A stretch of 27,939 bases of DNA from UBA3210 sp963653535. GTDB taxonomy: Bacteria; Bacillota_I; Bacilli_A; RFN20; CAG-449. The stretch spans positions 1-27,939 of the forward strand of contig CAVJWU010000019.1 in assembly GCA_963653535.1 (NCBI GenBank), read 5' to 3'. Within the stretch, counting starts at the first letter, position 1; each line of letters begins with the position of its first letter. A program made the position numbers and the translations under genes. This document shows, one piece after another, positions 1 to 7,463 of this stretch. A model generated the notes under the pieces. The model was not told where the DNA came from, searched no databases, and saw nothing but the letters and a program-made list of their open reading frames with translations.

Positions 1-2
1 TC

Positions 3-199
3 AAGATAGTTACTGGTATTAGGAGGTGTGGAAAGTCTTATCTTTTAAATATAATTTTTTTAAACATCTTTTAGAAAACGGCACGAAACAAATAAATATT
101 ATTAGATTAACTTTTGATTTTAACGATGATGTGGATAAACTAGATTCTTTTTTCCTGAGTTACCTTCTAGAGTTAAAGATAATAAAGGCCATTTTCTAG
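3..199 (+). pseudogene. Remnant of AAA_14/DUF4143-type ATPase, frame broken
   Basis: From base 3 the frame reads KIVTGIRRCGKSYLL, a P-loop (GxxxxGKS) in the form typical of the AAA_14 ATPases that often carry a DUF4143 C-terminus. That frame stops near base 73. The expected continuation (HLLENGTKQINIIRLTFDF) is found one frame over, at about bases 47-199, so an indel lies in or near the T run at 55-61. A third frame around 163-210 may hold another shred. No Walker B (DEIQ) follows and the copper promoter starts at 285, so the gene is frameshifted and truncated; its N-terminus lies left of the window. Bases 200-284 hold nothing else I can name. Such ATPases are common accessory genes of unclear role. 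The family call rests on remembered motifs only. Confidence 0.6.
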
Positions 200-284
200 T
201 TAATTCCTAGAAATTTAGGGGTTGCATCTTTAGTATGATCAAAAACGAGAACGAAATGTATTATCTTACTTTTTTCTAAGAGCA

Positions 285-313
285 TTGACAAATACCCCTA
301 CTGGGTATATATT
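285..313 (+). promoter_or_regulatory. csoR-copA promoter with CsoR-type operator
   Basis: A -35 box TTGACA (285-290) and a -10 box TATATT (308-313) are separated by exactly 17 bases. Between and overlapping them is ATACCC-CTACT-GGGTAT (292-308), a perfect 6-base inverted repeat rich in C and G in otherwise AT-rich DNA. It resembles known CsoR operators (TACCC...GGGTA). Binding here would block RNA polymerase directly, and Cu(I) binding to CsoR would release it. A half site GGGGTAT recurs at 326-332, over the ribosome site of csoR. Confidence 0.85.
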
Positions 314-332
314 GTATACGGAGGTGGGGTAT

Positions 333-638
333 ATGGAATGTTGTTGTAAAGAAAATGAAACTAAGAAAACCACACAAAGAAGTGAAGAAGAAAAGAAAGA
401 AATAATTACTAGATTAAATAGGTTAATTGGGCAATTAAATGGTGTTAAAAATATGGTTGAAGAAGATCGTTATTGTGATGATATTTTAATTCAACTTTCA
501 GCCTCGTGTAAAGCCATTAAATCGCTCGCTAATGTTATTTTAGATAAACATGTTCATTCTTGCTTAATTACAAATATCGAACAAGGTAATTATGAAGTAG
601 TTGATGAAATTGTCGATTTATTTAAGAGGTTCCAATAA
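333..638 (+). CDS. csoR: CsoR/FrmR-family copper-sensing repressor
   Basis: This 101-residue all-helical repressor is predicted to bind the operator at 292-308 and to release it on Cu(I). The Cu ligands of the family are present: Cys48 (after Tyr47, as in CsoR), His73 and Cys77 (motif HVHSC). The DNA-binding helix region contains RLNRLIGQLNGV. The start is ATG 333, with GGAGGTGGGG just upstream at 320-329. An in-frame TTG at 285 is the -35 box itself and cannot be the start. An unusual Cys-Cys-Cys run sits at residues 3-5. The stop is followed after one base by copA, whose ribosome site lies inside the csoR 3' end, so translation is probably coupled. The Cys-His-Cys set fits copper better than the formaldehyde or nickel branches of the family. 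Confidence 0.92.
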   Translation: MECCCKENETKKTTQRSEEEKKEIITRLNRLIGQLNGVKNMVEEDRYCDDILIQLSASCKAIKSLANVILDKHVHSCLITNIEQGNYEVVDEIVDLFKRFQ

Positions 639-639
639 T

Positions 640-3183
640 ATGAAAAAGAAATTTATTGTTAAAGGTATGACTTGTGCTTCTTGCCAAGCACATGTTCAAA
701 AAGCGGTTGATTCATTAGAAGGGATAACTTCTTGCAATGTTAATTTGCTTAGTAATAACATGGATGTTGAATATAATGAAAATATCTTAAATGATGAAAA
801 AATTATTCAGGCTGTTAATGATGCTGGATATGAAGCTATTCTACCTGATGAAAAAGTTATTAAGATAAATGAGAAAGATTATACTCTAGCGAAATTAATT
901 ACCTCAATTGTTTTATTATTAATTTTAATGTATTTTTCCATGGGAAACATGATGTGGGGTTGGGTAAGTCCTTCCATTTTTGATCATCATAATAATCCTA
1001 TGGGATTTAGTTTACTACAATTTATCTTAGTTTTACCTATTACTTATATTTATCGAAATTATTTTATATCAGGATTTAAGAAATTATTTAAAGGTCATCC
1101 TAATATGGATAGTTTAATCGCCATAGGAGCGACTTTCTCCTTAGTTTATGGCATTATCGCTTTATTTATGATTAGCTATGGCACACAAGGAATGATAAAC
1201 GATAAAGATAATTATGCTTATTATTCTAACTTAGTTATGACATATCATGATTCATTATATTTTGAAAGTGCAGGTATGATTTTAACTTTAGTAAGTTTAG
1301 GTAAATACTTAGAGGGTTTATCGAAGAAAAAAACTACTAAAGCTTTAACTAAACTAATGGATTTAGCACCTAAAAAAGCAAGAGTTTTAATTGATAATGA
1401 AGAAGTTATTATTCCAGTAGAAAAAGTAAAAGTAAATGATATTATCATTTGTAAAAAAGGTGAAGCTATTCCAGTAGATGGAATTATTATTGAAGGTAAT
1501 GCCTCAATTGATCAAGCTAATATTACCGGTGAATCACTTCCTGTTTATAAAATAGTTAATGATGAAGTATATTCATCTACTTTAATTTCTGTCGGATATA
1601 TTAAAATAAGAGCGACTAAAGTTGGTGAAGATACTTCTATTGCAACTATTATTAAATTAGTCGAAGAAGCGAGTAATTCAAAAGCACCTATTTCAAAACT
1701 TGCTGATAAAGTTTCAGGCATATTTGTCCCAGTTATTTTATCTATAGCTGTATTAACTTTTATTATTAATATGTTATTAAAATCAGGGTTTGAAACTTCA
1801 TTTAATTTCGCAATTACTGTTATTGTTATCGCTTGTCCTTGTGCTTTAGGTTTAGCTACTCCTCTTGCTATTATGGTTGGAACTGGTAAAGGAGCAGAGA
1901 ATGGCTTATTAATTAAAAATGCTGAAATATTAGAAAAAGCACATTTAATTAAAACGATTGTTCTTGATAAAACAGGTACTATTACAGAAGGTAAACCAAG
2001 TGTCACTGATTATATTTCTTTAAAAGAAAACAAAGATATTTATTCTATCCTTTATTCTTTAGAAAATAAATCCGAACATCCACTTGCTAAATCAATCATT
2101 GATTTTGTAAAAGAATATAAGATTCATGAAGAAGTGGTTCAAGACTTTACTTCAATTGATGGTCAGGGAATATTTGGAATTATTAATAATAAAAAATATT
2201 ATATTGGTAATCTAAAATATTTAATTAACAACAATATAAGTGTAAGTAATGTTGAAGAAAAAATTAACGAATTATCTTCACAAGGAAAAACTACTTTAGT
2301 GATTGTAGAAGATAATATAACTATTGGAATAATCGCGATTAAAGATAAGGTAAAGAAAAATTCTATTCTTGCGATTAAAGAACTACAAAATTATGGAATA
2401 GATGTTGTTATGTTAACTGGCGATAACAAGTTAGTTGCTGAAGCTATTGGTAAAGAAGTTGGTGTAAAAAGAATTATTTCTGAAGTTAAACCACAAGATA
2501 AATTAGATGTGATTAATTCATTAAAGAGTGATGATAAACATTTAGTCGCGATGGTAGGAGACGGCGTTAATGATGCTTTAGCCCTTACTAGCGCAGATCT
2601 AGGTATCGCTATTGGAGGAGGAAGTGATGTCGCTATCGAATCAAGTGATATCATTCTTTTAAGAAATGATTTACTAGATATTTTAAATGTTATCACTTTA
2701 TCAAAAAGAACAATTAATACAATTAAATTAGGTTTATTCTGGGCATTCTTCTATAATTTCATCTGTGTTATTATCGCAACTGGGGCGTTCTATTATATTA
2801 ATCCATTGTTTAAGATTAATCCAATGATTGGTTCTATTGCAATGAGCGTTTCATCAGTAAGTGTATGTTTAAATGCATTAACAATTAATTTTTATAAACC
2901 TAAGAAAATAGAAAATATAACTTATGAAATTTCTTCTAATAATGAAGAAGTAAATGTAACTAAAATGGAGGAAAGAGAAATGAAAGAATTAGTTATTGAA
3001 GTTCGTGGCATGATGTGCGCTCACTGTAAGAAACATGTTGAAGACGCTTGTTTAAAGGTAAGCGGAGTAGTTTCTTGTGAAGCAAGTCTAGAAAATAATA
3101 ATGTAGTAGTTAAGTATGAAGGAGAAGTTAGTAAAGAAGATTTAATTAAAGAAATTGTTTCTGCAGGTTACGAGGCTAAATAA
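640..3183 (+). CDS. copA: Cu(I)-exporting P1B-type ATPase with HMA domains at both ends
   Basis: This membrane ATPase pumps Cu(I) out of the cell. In order it has an N-terminal HMA domain with GMTCASC (Cys12, Cys15), eight predicted membrane helices, the actuator TGES (296-299), the transport motif CPC (399-401), the phosphorylation motif DKTGT (Asp443), SEHP and TGDN in the nucleotide domain, and GDGVNDA (640-646). YN in the next-to-last helix and MSVSS in the last are marks of the Cu(I) subgroup. After an acidic linker a second HMA domain follows (GMMCAHC, about residues 781-847), which is unusual because CopA extra HMAs are normally N-terminal. The start is ATG 640, preceded by AGAGGT inside csoR; an upstream TTG at 601 lies inside csoR and is rejected. 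The protein is 847 residues. It is the second gene of the copper operon. Confidence 0.95.
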   Translation: MKKKFIVKGMTCASCQAHVQKAVDSLEGITSCNVNLLSNNMDVEYNENILNDEKIIQAVNDAGYEAILPDEKVIKINEKDYTLAKLITSIVLLLILMYFSMGNMMWGWVSPSIFDHHNNPMGFSLLQFILVLPITYIYRNYFISGFKKLFKGHPNMDSLIAIGATFSLVYGIIALFMISYGTQGMINDKDNYAYYSNLVMTYHDSLYFESAGMILTLVSLGKYLEGLSKKKTTKALTKLMDLAPKKARVLIDNEEVIIPVEKVKVNDIIICKKGEAIPVDGIIIEGNASIDQANITGESLPVYKIVNDEVYSSTLISVGYIKIRATKVGEDTSIATIIKLVEEASNSKAPISKLADKVSGIFVPVILSIAVLTFIINMLLKSGFETSFNFAITVIVIACPCALGLATPLAIMVGTGKGAENGLLIKNAEILEKAHLIKTIVLDKTGTITEGKPSVTDYISLKENKDIYSILYSLENKSEHPLAKSIIDFVKEYKIHEEVVQDFTSIDGQGIFGIINNKKYYIGNLKYLINNNISVSNVEEKINELSSQGKTTLVIVEDNITIGIIAIKDKVKKNSILAIKELQNYGIDVVMLTGDNKLVAEAIGKEVGVKRIISEVKPQDKLDVINSLKSDDKHLVAMVGDGVNDALALTSADLGIAIGGGSDVAIESSDIILLRNDLLDILNVITLSKRTINTIKLGLFWAFFYNFICVIIATGAFYYINPLFKINPMIGSIAMSVSSVSVCLNALTINFYKPKKIENITYEISSNNEEVNVTKMEEREMKELVIEVRGMMCAHCKKHVEDACLKVSGVVSCEASLENNNVVVKYEGEVSKEDLIKEIVSAGYEAK
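2980..3183 (+). CDS. Possible nested CopZ-like copper chaperone inside copA
   Basis: The last HMA domain of copA begins at an in-frame ATG (2980) preceded by TGGAGG (2966-2971) with 8 bases of spacing, which matches the best ribosome sites in this window. Initiation here would give a free 67-residue protein starting MKELVIEVRGMMCAHC, the size and sequence type of CopZ chaperones, which hand Cu(I) to CopA and CsoR. The same residues are also translated as the CopA C-terminus. This could be an active dual-product arrangement or the scar of a copA-copZ fusion in which the old start site survives. The sequence shows the site clearly; its use is inference. Confidence 0.5.
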   Translation: MKELVIEVRGMMCAHCKKHVEDACLKVSGVVSCEASLENNNVVVKYEGEVSKEDLIKEIVSAGYEAK

Positions 3184-3184
3184 A

Positions 3185-3445
3185 ATGAAATTAATCACAC
3201 TAAAAATTGATGGGATGAAATGTGGAATGTGTGAAAGCCACGTTAATGATTGTATAAGAAAGAATTTTATCGTTAAGAAGGTAAATTCATCTCATGTTAA
3301 AAATGAAACTAAAATCATTAGTGAAAATTCTATTTCTTTAGAAGAATTAAAAGAAGCTATTGATAAAACAGGATACAAGATTTTAGATTATAAAATTGAA
3401 GATTACCAAAAGAAAAATATTTTTCAAAAATTATTTTCTAAGTAA
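3185..3445 (+). CDS. Small HMA-domain protein of the copper operon
   Basis: An 86-residue cytosolic protein with one heavy-metal-associated domain: metal site GMKCGMC (Cys13, Cys16) and the closing TGYKI typical of the HMA fold. The middle (KKVNSSHVKNETKII) differs from classic CopZ, and a basic, aromatic tail of about 15 residues ends in KNIFQKLFSK. Small proteins of this style occur next to CopA in other Firmicutes; their exact role is not settled, and copper transfer or sequestration is likely. ATG 3185 follows the copA stop after one base and has no strong ribosome site of its own, so coupling to copA is likely. The gene ends the operon before a strong hairpin. Confidence 0.85.
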   Translation: MKLITLKIDGMKCGMCESHVNDCIRKNFIVKKVNSSHVKNETKIISENSISLEELKEAIDKTGYKILDYKIEDYQKKNIFQKLFSK

Positions 3446-3453
3446 TTTATATT

Positions 3454-3497
3454 GGACTATTAAACTAATTTTAAATTAGTTAGACAATAGTCCTTTT
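3454..3497 (+). terminator. Rho-independent terminator of the copper operon
   Basis: GGACTATT (3454-3461) pairs with AATAGTCC (3486-3493), and an inner stem AACTAATTT/AAATTAGTT closes the loop. TTTT follows. The long two-part stem separates the copper genes from the signalling module downstream. Confidence 0.85.
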
Positions 3498-3572
3498 AAT
3501 TTATCTTTTAAAATAATTATTTTAAAACGTATTTGAAATAACAATAATATTATTTTTAATAGAATTAAACTG

Positions 3573-3581
3573 TGCTAAAAT
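3573..3581 (+). promoter_or_regulatory. Probable extended -10 promoter of the signalling module
   Basis: TGCTAAAAT (3573-3581) is an extended -10 element. No good -35 lies 16-18 bases upstream; a TTGAAA at 3533-3538 is too far away. Transcription would start near 3588, just before an inverted repeat. The call is weak because the DNA is AT-rich. Confidence 0.4.
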
Positions 3582-3593
3582 ATTTTTGCATTG

Positions 3594-3611
3594 TGTATTT
3601 AAATAAATACA
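3594..3611 (+). repeat. Inverted repeat in leader of STAS-kinase gene
   Basis: TGTATTT-AAAT-AAATACA is a perfect 7-base inverted repeat 5 bases before the AGGAGA ribosome site (3617-3622). It could be an operator at the transcript start or an RNA hairpin near the ribosome site. Similar repeats precede two lipoprotein genes (7500-7514 and 14848-14867). Confidence 0.5.
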
Positions 3612-3630
3612 TAAATAGGAGATAAATAAA

Positions 3631-4803
3631 ATGACAATTACAAAAGTTATAAATGATGGACAATTAATTATTAGTATTGAGGGAATTTTAAATTCTTCTA
3701 ACGCACAAGAAGCGAGTGAAAAAGTTGAAAATGAACCTAGTGTTGGAGTTAATTCCATTTTAATTGATATTAAAAAACTTGATTATATTTCTAGCGCAGG
3801 TTTACGTATTATTTTAAGCTTAAAAAAGAGAGCTAAAGCAATGCCTTTTAAAATTGTTAATGCCAATATTGACGTCATGAAGGTTTTTGATGATACTGGA
3901 TTTTCTTCTATTATGGATATTGAACAAGGCTTAAGAGAAGTTTCTATTGATGGCTGTAAGATGATTGGTCATGGAGCTTGCGGCGAAGTTTATCGTTTAG
4001 ATGATGAACAAATTATTAAATTGTATTATCCTTCTGTTTCAGATGAAACAATTGAATTAGAAAAAGTACTTTCTAAAAAAGCTTTTACTTTAGATATACC
4101 AACTGCGATATCTTTTGATATTGTTTCTTGTAATGGTCGAAAAGGTGTTGTCTATGAATTAATTAATTCTAAAACTCTTACTGAATTAATTAGAGATGAT
4201 TTTGCGAACGTTGTTAAATATGTTTCTATATATGCCGCGACATGTAAAAAGATTCATTCAATTGACGGAAAAGATTCTTCATTACCATCATTTAAAGATT
4301 TAAATCGAGATGATATTAAAATGATTACTGAAATTGATGAAGAAGAAAGAAAGTTATTATATCGTTTCATCGATTTAGTTCCAGAAGGAACAACATGTAT
4401 TCATGGTGATTTAAACCCTAATAATATTATGTATTCTAATGGTGAATGTTGCCTTATTGATATGGGTGAATTTTCTACTGGTATTAAAGAATGGGATATT
4501 TCTAGAATCTTGTTCTCTTTAAAATACGCGAATATGTTTAATGATTTTAATAATTTCTATAAATTACCTGCTGAACAAGTTAATACTATATTAAATTTAT
4601 TTTTAGATGATTATTATGGAACTCATGATTTATATGCGATAACAAAGAAAGACAATTCTTCACGCTTCTTAATGCCTTTAACATGGTTTAGATGTATTTG
4701 TTCTATGCTAAAAGGAAATCGTTGGCCAAAGGAATTTCAAGATTTAGCTAGTGACTTATTACGTAATCATCTTATTCCATTTATTAAAGAAGAAGATAAA
4801 TAA
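3631..4803 (+). CDS. STAS domain fused to a kinase-fold phosphotransferase
   Basis: A 390-residue cytosolic protein. Residues 1-105 form a STAS (anti-sigma antagonist) domain with DYISSAGLR; Ser55 aligns with the phosphorylated serine of SpoIIAA/RsbV. Residues 110-390 form a protein-kinase-like domain with a glycine loop GHGACGEV (113-120), a likely ATP-binding Lys130, a catalytic loop HGDLNPNNIM (His258, Asp260, Asn265) and a metal site LIDMGE (Asp277). The catalytic loop looks like aminoglycoside phosphotransferases, whereas the glycine loop looks like eukaryotic-type kinases. All key residues are present, so it is probably active; the substrate is unknown and could be its own STAS serine. 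It sits 2 bases before a phosphatase-sensor gene, so the two should act together. Drug resistance is unlikely given the STAS fusion and neighbour. ATG 3631 is supported by AGGAGA at 3617-3622. Confidence 0.85.
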   Translation: MTITKVINDGQLIISIEGILNSSNAQEASEKVENEPSVGVNSILIDIKKLDYISSAGLRIILSLKKRAKAMPFKIVNANIDVMKVFDDTGFSSIMDIEQGLREVSIDGCKMIGHGACGEVYRLDDEQIIKLYYPSVSDETIELEKVLSKKAFTLDIPTAISFDIVSCNGRKGVVYELINSKTLTELIRDDFANVVKYVSIYAATCKKIHSIDGKDSSLPSFKDLNRDDIKMITEIDEEERKLLYRFIDLVPEGTTCIHGDLNPNNIMYSNGECCLIDMGEFSTGIKEWDISRILFSLKYANMFNDFNNFYKLPAEQVNTILNLFLDDYYGTHDLYAITKKDNSSRFLMPLTWFRCICSMLKGNRWPKEFQDLASDLLRNHLIPFIKEEDK

Positions 4804-4805
4804 TT

Positions 4806-7394
4806 ATGTATTATCGATTAGTTATTGTAGGAGTAGTAATAGTTGCGATTACCTTTATTCTAAATTTAATTGACATTAAGACTACTTTCTTTGAAAAATT
4901 GAATTACTGGACAAAACAAGTTCTTTTTGGAGTGATTTACGGAGCTGTTGCGATTCTTGCAACTGAATTTAGTAGTGAAATATCTGAAGTCAGTATCAAT
5001 ATTCGTGATGCAGTACCTTTAGTATGCGCTTTAACTTTTGGAGGACCTTCTGGAGTTCTTGCTGGTATTATTGGAGGAATTGAAAGATTCTGCGCGGGTA
5101 CTTTTTGGAATGTAGGAGAATATTCTAAAATTGCTTGTTCTTTCTCTTGCTTTCTTTCTGGGTTAATTGGCTGTTTATTAAAAGAAGTAATCTTAAAAAA
5201 GAAAAATATCACTTGGCATTGGGGCTTTCAAGCTGGAGTATTTGTTGAAGTATTACATATGTTACTTCTCATCCTTACAAAGTTTAATGATGGCATCTAT
5301 ATTTTTAAAATCATTCAAACTATTTCTTTACCAATGATATTAGGATGTGCATTAACTTGCTTTTTATCAGTATTAATTGTTCAAGTAACATATCGAGTTG
5401 TCTTTCAGTTCCATGTTGATAATAGACGGACATTATATAAGTCATTCCAAATATATTTATTATCTGCATGTGTCATTTGTTTCTTTGCTTCAATCTTTTA
5501 TAACCAATATTCAGAAAGACAAATTCAACTTAATGCGACTGAACAAACTTTAGACTCTTCTTTATATAATTGTTATGATTTCTTTACTAATGAATATGAT
5601 GGAGAATATCTAGATATTAATCAAATAAAGAAAAATGTTGCCAATTTAACTGTTGGCCAAAATGGTTATATTTGTGTTTATGATTATGAAACAGGTAAAT
5701 CAATTTATAATGAAAATGAATATTATTATCAGTATTTAGGTTTCAATAATTTTAATGCTAAAAATTTAAACTATGATAAAGAAAATGATTTTATTACTAT
5801 AGTTTTATACGGGCCATTATGCGACGAATCAGGTAGTTGTATCTATGAAAGTTGCGATAGTGAAGGAAACTGTATAGAAAAATTTGGTGATGTAAGTTAT
5901 TATGCGAAGTTTTCTCGTGTTACTTCTCTTAATGATAATAAAGCTTATGTCATGATATCGTTCATTACAACTAGTGAAGTTGATTTTGTTATTAAAGCTA
6001 GTACATATACAAATGCTTTTATTCAAATCTTAGTCTATTCAAGTATCTTCGTTATGATCTACGTTTTAGTTGATCGTTTAGTTATTAGAAATATTAATAA
6101 AGTAAATAATTCTTTAAAAGCTATTACACGTGGTAATTTAGATGTTACATTAGATGTAAAAGATACGAAAGAATTTAGACATTTATCAGAAGATATTAAC
6201 TTAACTGTTTCAACTTTAAAAAGATATATTTCTGATGCAGAAAAAAGAATGGAAAATGAACTAAATCTCGCTAAAGAAATTCAACATTCTTCTTTACCAA
6301 ATATCTTTCCACCATATCCAGATAAAAAAGAATTTGATATTTATGCAACAATGGAAACGGCAAAAGAAGTTGGAGGAGACTTTTACGATTTCTTCTTTGT
6401 CAGCGATAAAGAACTTGCATTAGTTATCGCAGATGTATCTGATAAAGGTGTCCCAGCTGCCTTATTCATGATGAGAACTAAATCGGTAATTAAATCTTTA
6501 GCCCAAAGTGGACTAAGCGTTAATGAAACCCTCTTTAGAGCGAATAATTCTTTATGTGAAAATAATGATGCATCATTATTCGTTACAGCTTGGATTGGTA
6601 TTATTAATATTTATACTGGTGAAATGGTCTATGCTTCTGCTGGACATACCTTACCTTTATTAAAACATAATTTAAAGTATGATTTTATTAAGAATAAACA
6701 TTCTTTAGTTCTCGGAGGAATGGAAGACGTTCAATATAAAACTTATTCATTAAAATTAGAAAAAGGTGATGAACTTTATTTATACACTGACGGTGTTACT
6801 GATGCGAATAATAAAGAAGGTAAATTATATAGTGAAGAACGACTTAAAGACTATTTAAATAATCATGAATTTAAGAATATGGAGGAACTTTGCTTAGGTG
6901 TAGGTGAAGACATTGAAACTTTCTCTGAAGGAGCTTCTCAATTCGATGATATTACGATGATTGGCTTTAGATACTTAGGTTCATCGATTAAGCTTAAGAC
7001 TTTACCTTGCTTGTTAGAAAGTGTCGATATTGCAACTGATTTTATTTATGAATCATTAAGCGATAAATGTCCGAAGAAAAAGATTATTAATCAAATTAAT
7101 GTCTCGGTAGATGAGATTATTTCAAATATTGTTAAATTTGCTTTTGATGGCAAAAATGAAAATAAAACTTTTGATATTTCTCTAAAAGAAAAAGAAAATG
7201 AAGTAGTTATTAAATTTATTGATCAAGGTAACCCATTTAATCCTTTATTAAATAAAGAGGTTGATGTCACTAAATCTGTTGATGAAAGAGAAATTGGAGG
7301 ACTTGGCATCTTCTTAGTAAAGAAATTAATGGATAATGTCTATTATGAATATAAAGATGATAAAAATATTTTAACAATTATTAAAAAGTTTTAA
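4806..7394 (+). CDS. Membrane sensor with PP2C (SpoIIE/RsbU-type) phosphatase and HATPase domains
   Basis: An 862-residue protein. Residues 1-200 are a bundle of hydrophobic helices resembling the 5TMR-LYT receptor of LytS (RDAVPLVCALTFGGPSGVLAG region). A sixth helix, about 215-235, leads to an outer sensor loop of about 160 residues containing four cysteines near 340-358. A further helix (398-420), a HAMP-like linker and a short coiled coil follow. The PP2C domain has GGDFYDF (523-529), ADVSDKG (542-548), LYTDGVTD and FDDIT, which carry the metal-binding aspartates. The C-terminus is a GHKL ATPase like RsbW/SpoIIAB, with N-box DEIISNI (769-775), DQG (806-808) and GGLG (831-834). It would dephosphorylate a STAS serine on stimulation, and the ATPase could rephosphorylate or bind STAS. 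The obvious partner is the STAS-kinase encoded 2 bases upstream. No strong ribosome site is seen, so coupling is likely. Confidence 0.88.
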   Translation: MYYRLVIVGVVIVAITFILNLIDIKTTFFEKLNYWTKQVLFGVIYGAVAILATEFSSEISEVSINIRDAVPLVCALTFGGPSGVLAGIIGGIERFCAGTFWNVGEYSKIACSFSCFLSGLIGCLLKEVILKKKNITWHWGFQAGVFVEVLHMLLLILTKFNDGIYIFKIIQTISLPMILGCALTCFLSVLIVQVTYRVVFQFHVDNRRTLYKSFQIYLLSACVICFFASIFYNQYSERQIQLNATEQTLDSSLYNCYDFFTNEYDGEYLDINQIKKNVANLTVGQNGYICVYDYETGKSIYNENEYYYQYLGFNNFNAKNLNYDKENDFITIVLYGPLCDESGSCIYESCDSEGNCIEKFGDVSYYAKFSRVTSLNDNKAYVMISFITTSEVDFVIKASTYTNAFIQILVYSSIFVMIYVLVDRLVIRNINKVNNSLKAITRGNLDVTLDVKDTKEFRHLSEDINLTVSTLKRYISDAEKRMENELNLAKEIQHSSLPNIFPPYPDKKEFDIYATMETAKEVGGDFYDFFFVSDKELALVIADVSDKGVPAALFMMRTKSVIKSLAQSGLSVNETLFRANNSLCENNDASLFVTAWIGIINIYTGEMVYASAGHTLPLLKHNLKYDFIKNKHSLVLGGMEDVQYKTYSLKLEKGDELYLYTDGVTDANNKEGKLYSEERLKDYLNNHEFKNMEELCLGVGEDIETFSEGASQFDDITMIGFRYLGSSIKLKTLPCLLESVDIATDFIYESLSDKCPKKKIINQINVSVDEIISNIVKFAFDGKNENKTFDISLKEKENEVVIKFIDQGNPFNPLLNKEVDVTKSVDEREIGGLGIFLVKKLMDNVYYEYKDDKNILTIIKKF

Positions 7395-7430
7395 GGAGTC
7401 TAATTAAATAGATTCCTTTTTTATTTTTTT
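7395..7430 (+). terminator. Terminator of the signalling module
   Basis: GGAGTCTA (7395-7402) pairs with TAGATTCC (7409-7416) with one G-U pair, followed directly by a long T-rich run. It begins at the stop codon of the sensor-phosphatase gene. Confidence 0.85.
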
Positions 7431-7463
7431 AACTTGGTTTACTCCATATATCAAAATAATTTA

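Noticed and set aside
206..219. Small dyad CCTA...TAGG before the copper promoter
   Set aside because: Only four bases per arm with no T run; expected by chance.
285..332. Longer csoR start at TTG 285
   Set aside because: The codon is part of the -35 box and lies upstream of the transcript start; ATG 333 has a strong ribosome site.
601..639. Longer copA start at TTG 601
   Set aside because: It lies in the csoR coding end with no ribosome site, and the added residues do not fit an HMA domain; ATG 640 does.
1545..2006. Open frame on the minus strand inside copA (and similar ones at 2391-2696, 4937-5212, 18546-18920)
   Set aside because: No ribosome site, no family motif, and they lie over well-conserved motifs of the plus-strand genes; they are shadows.
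3631..4803. Aminoglycoside resistance phosphotransferase
   Set aside because: The HGDLNPNN motif alone suggests it, but the STAS fusion, kinase-like Gly loop and phosphatase neighbour point to signalling.
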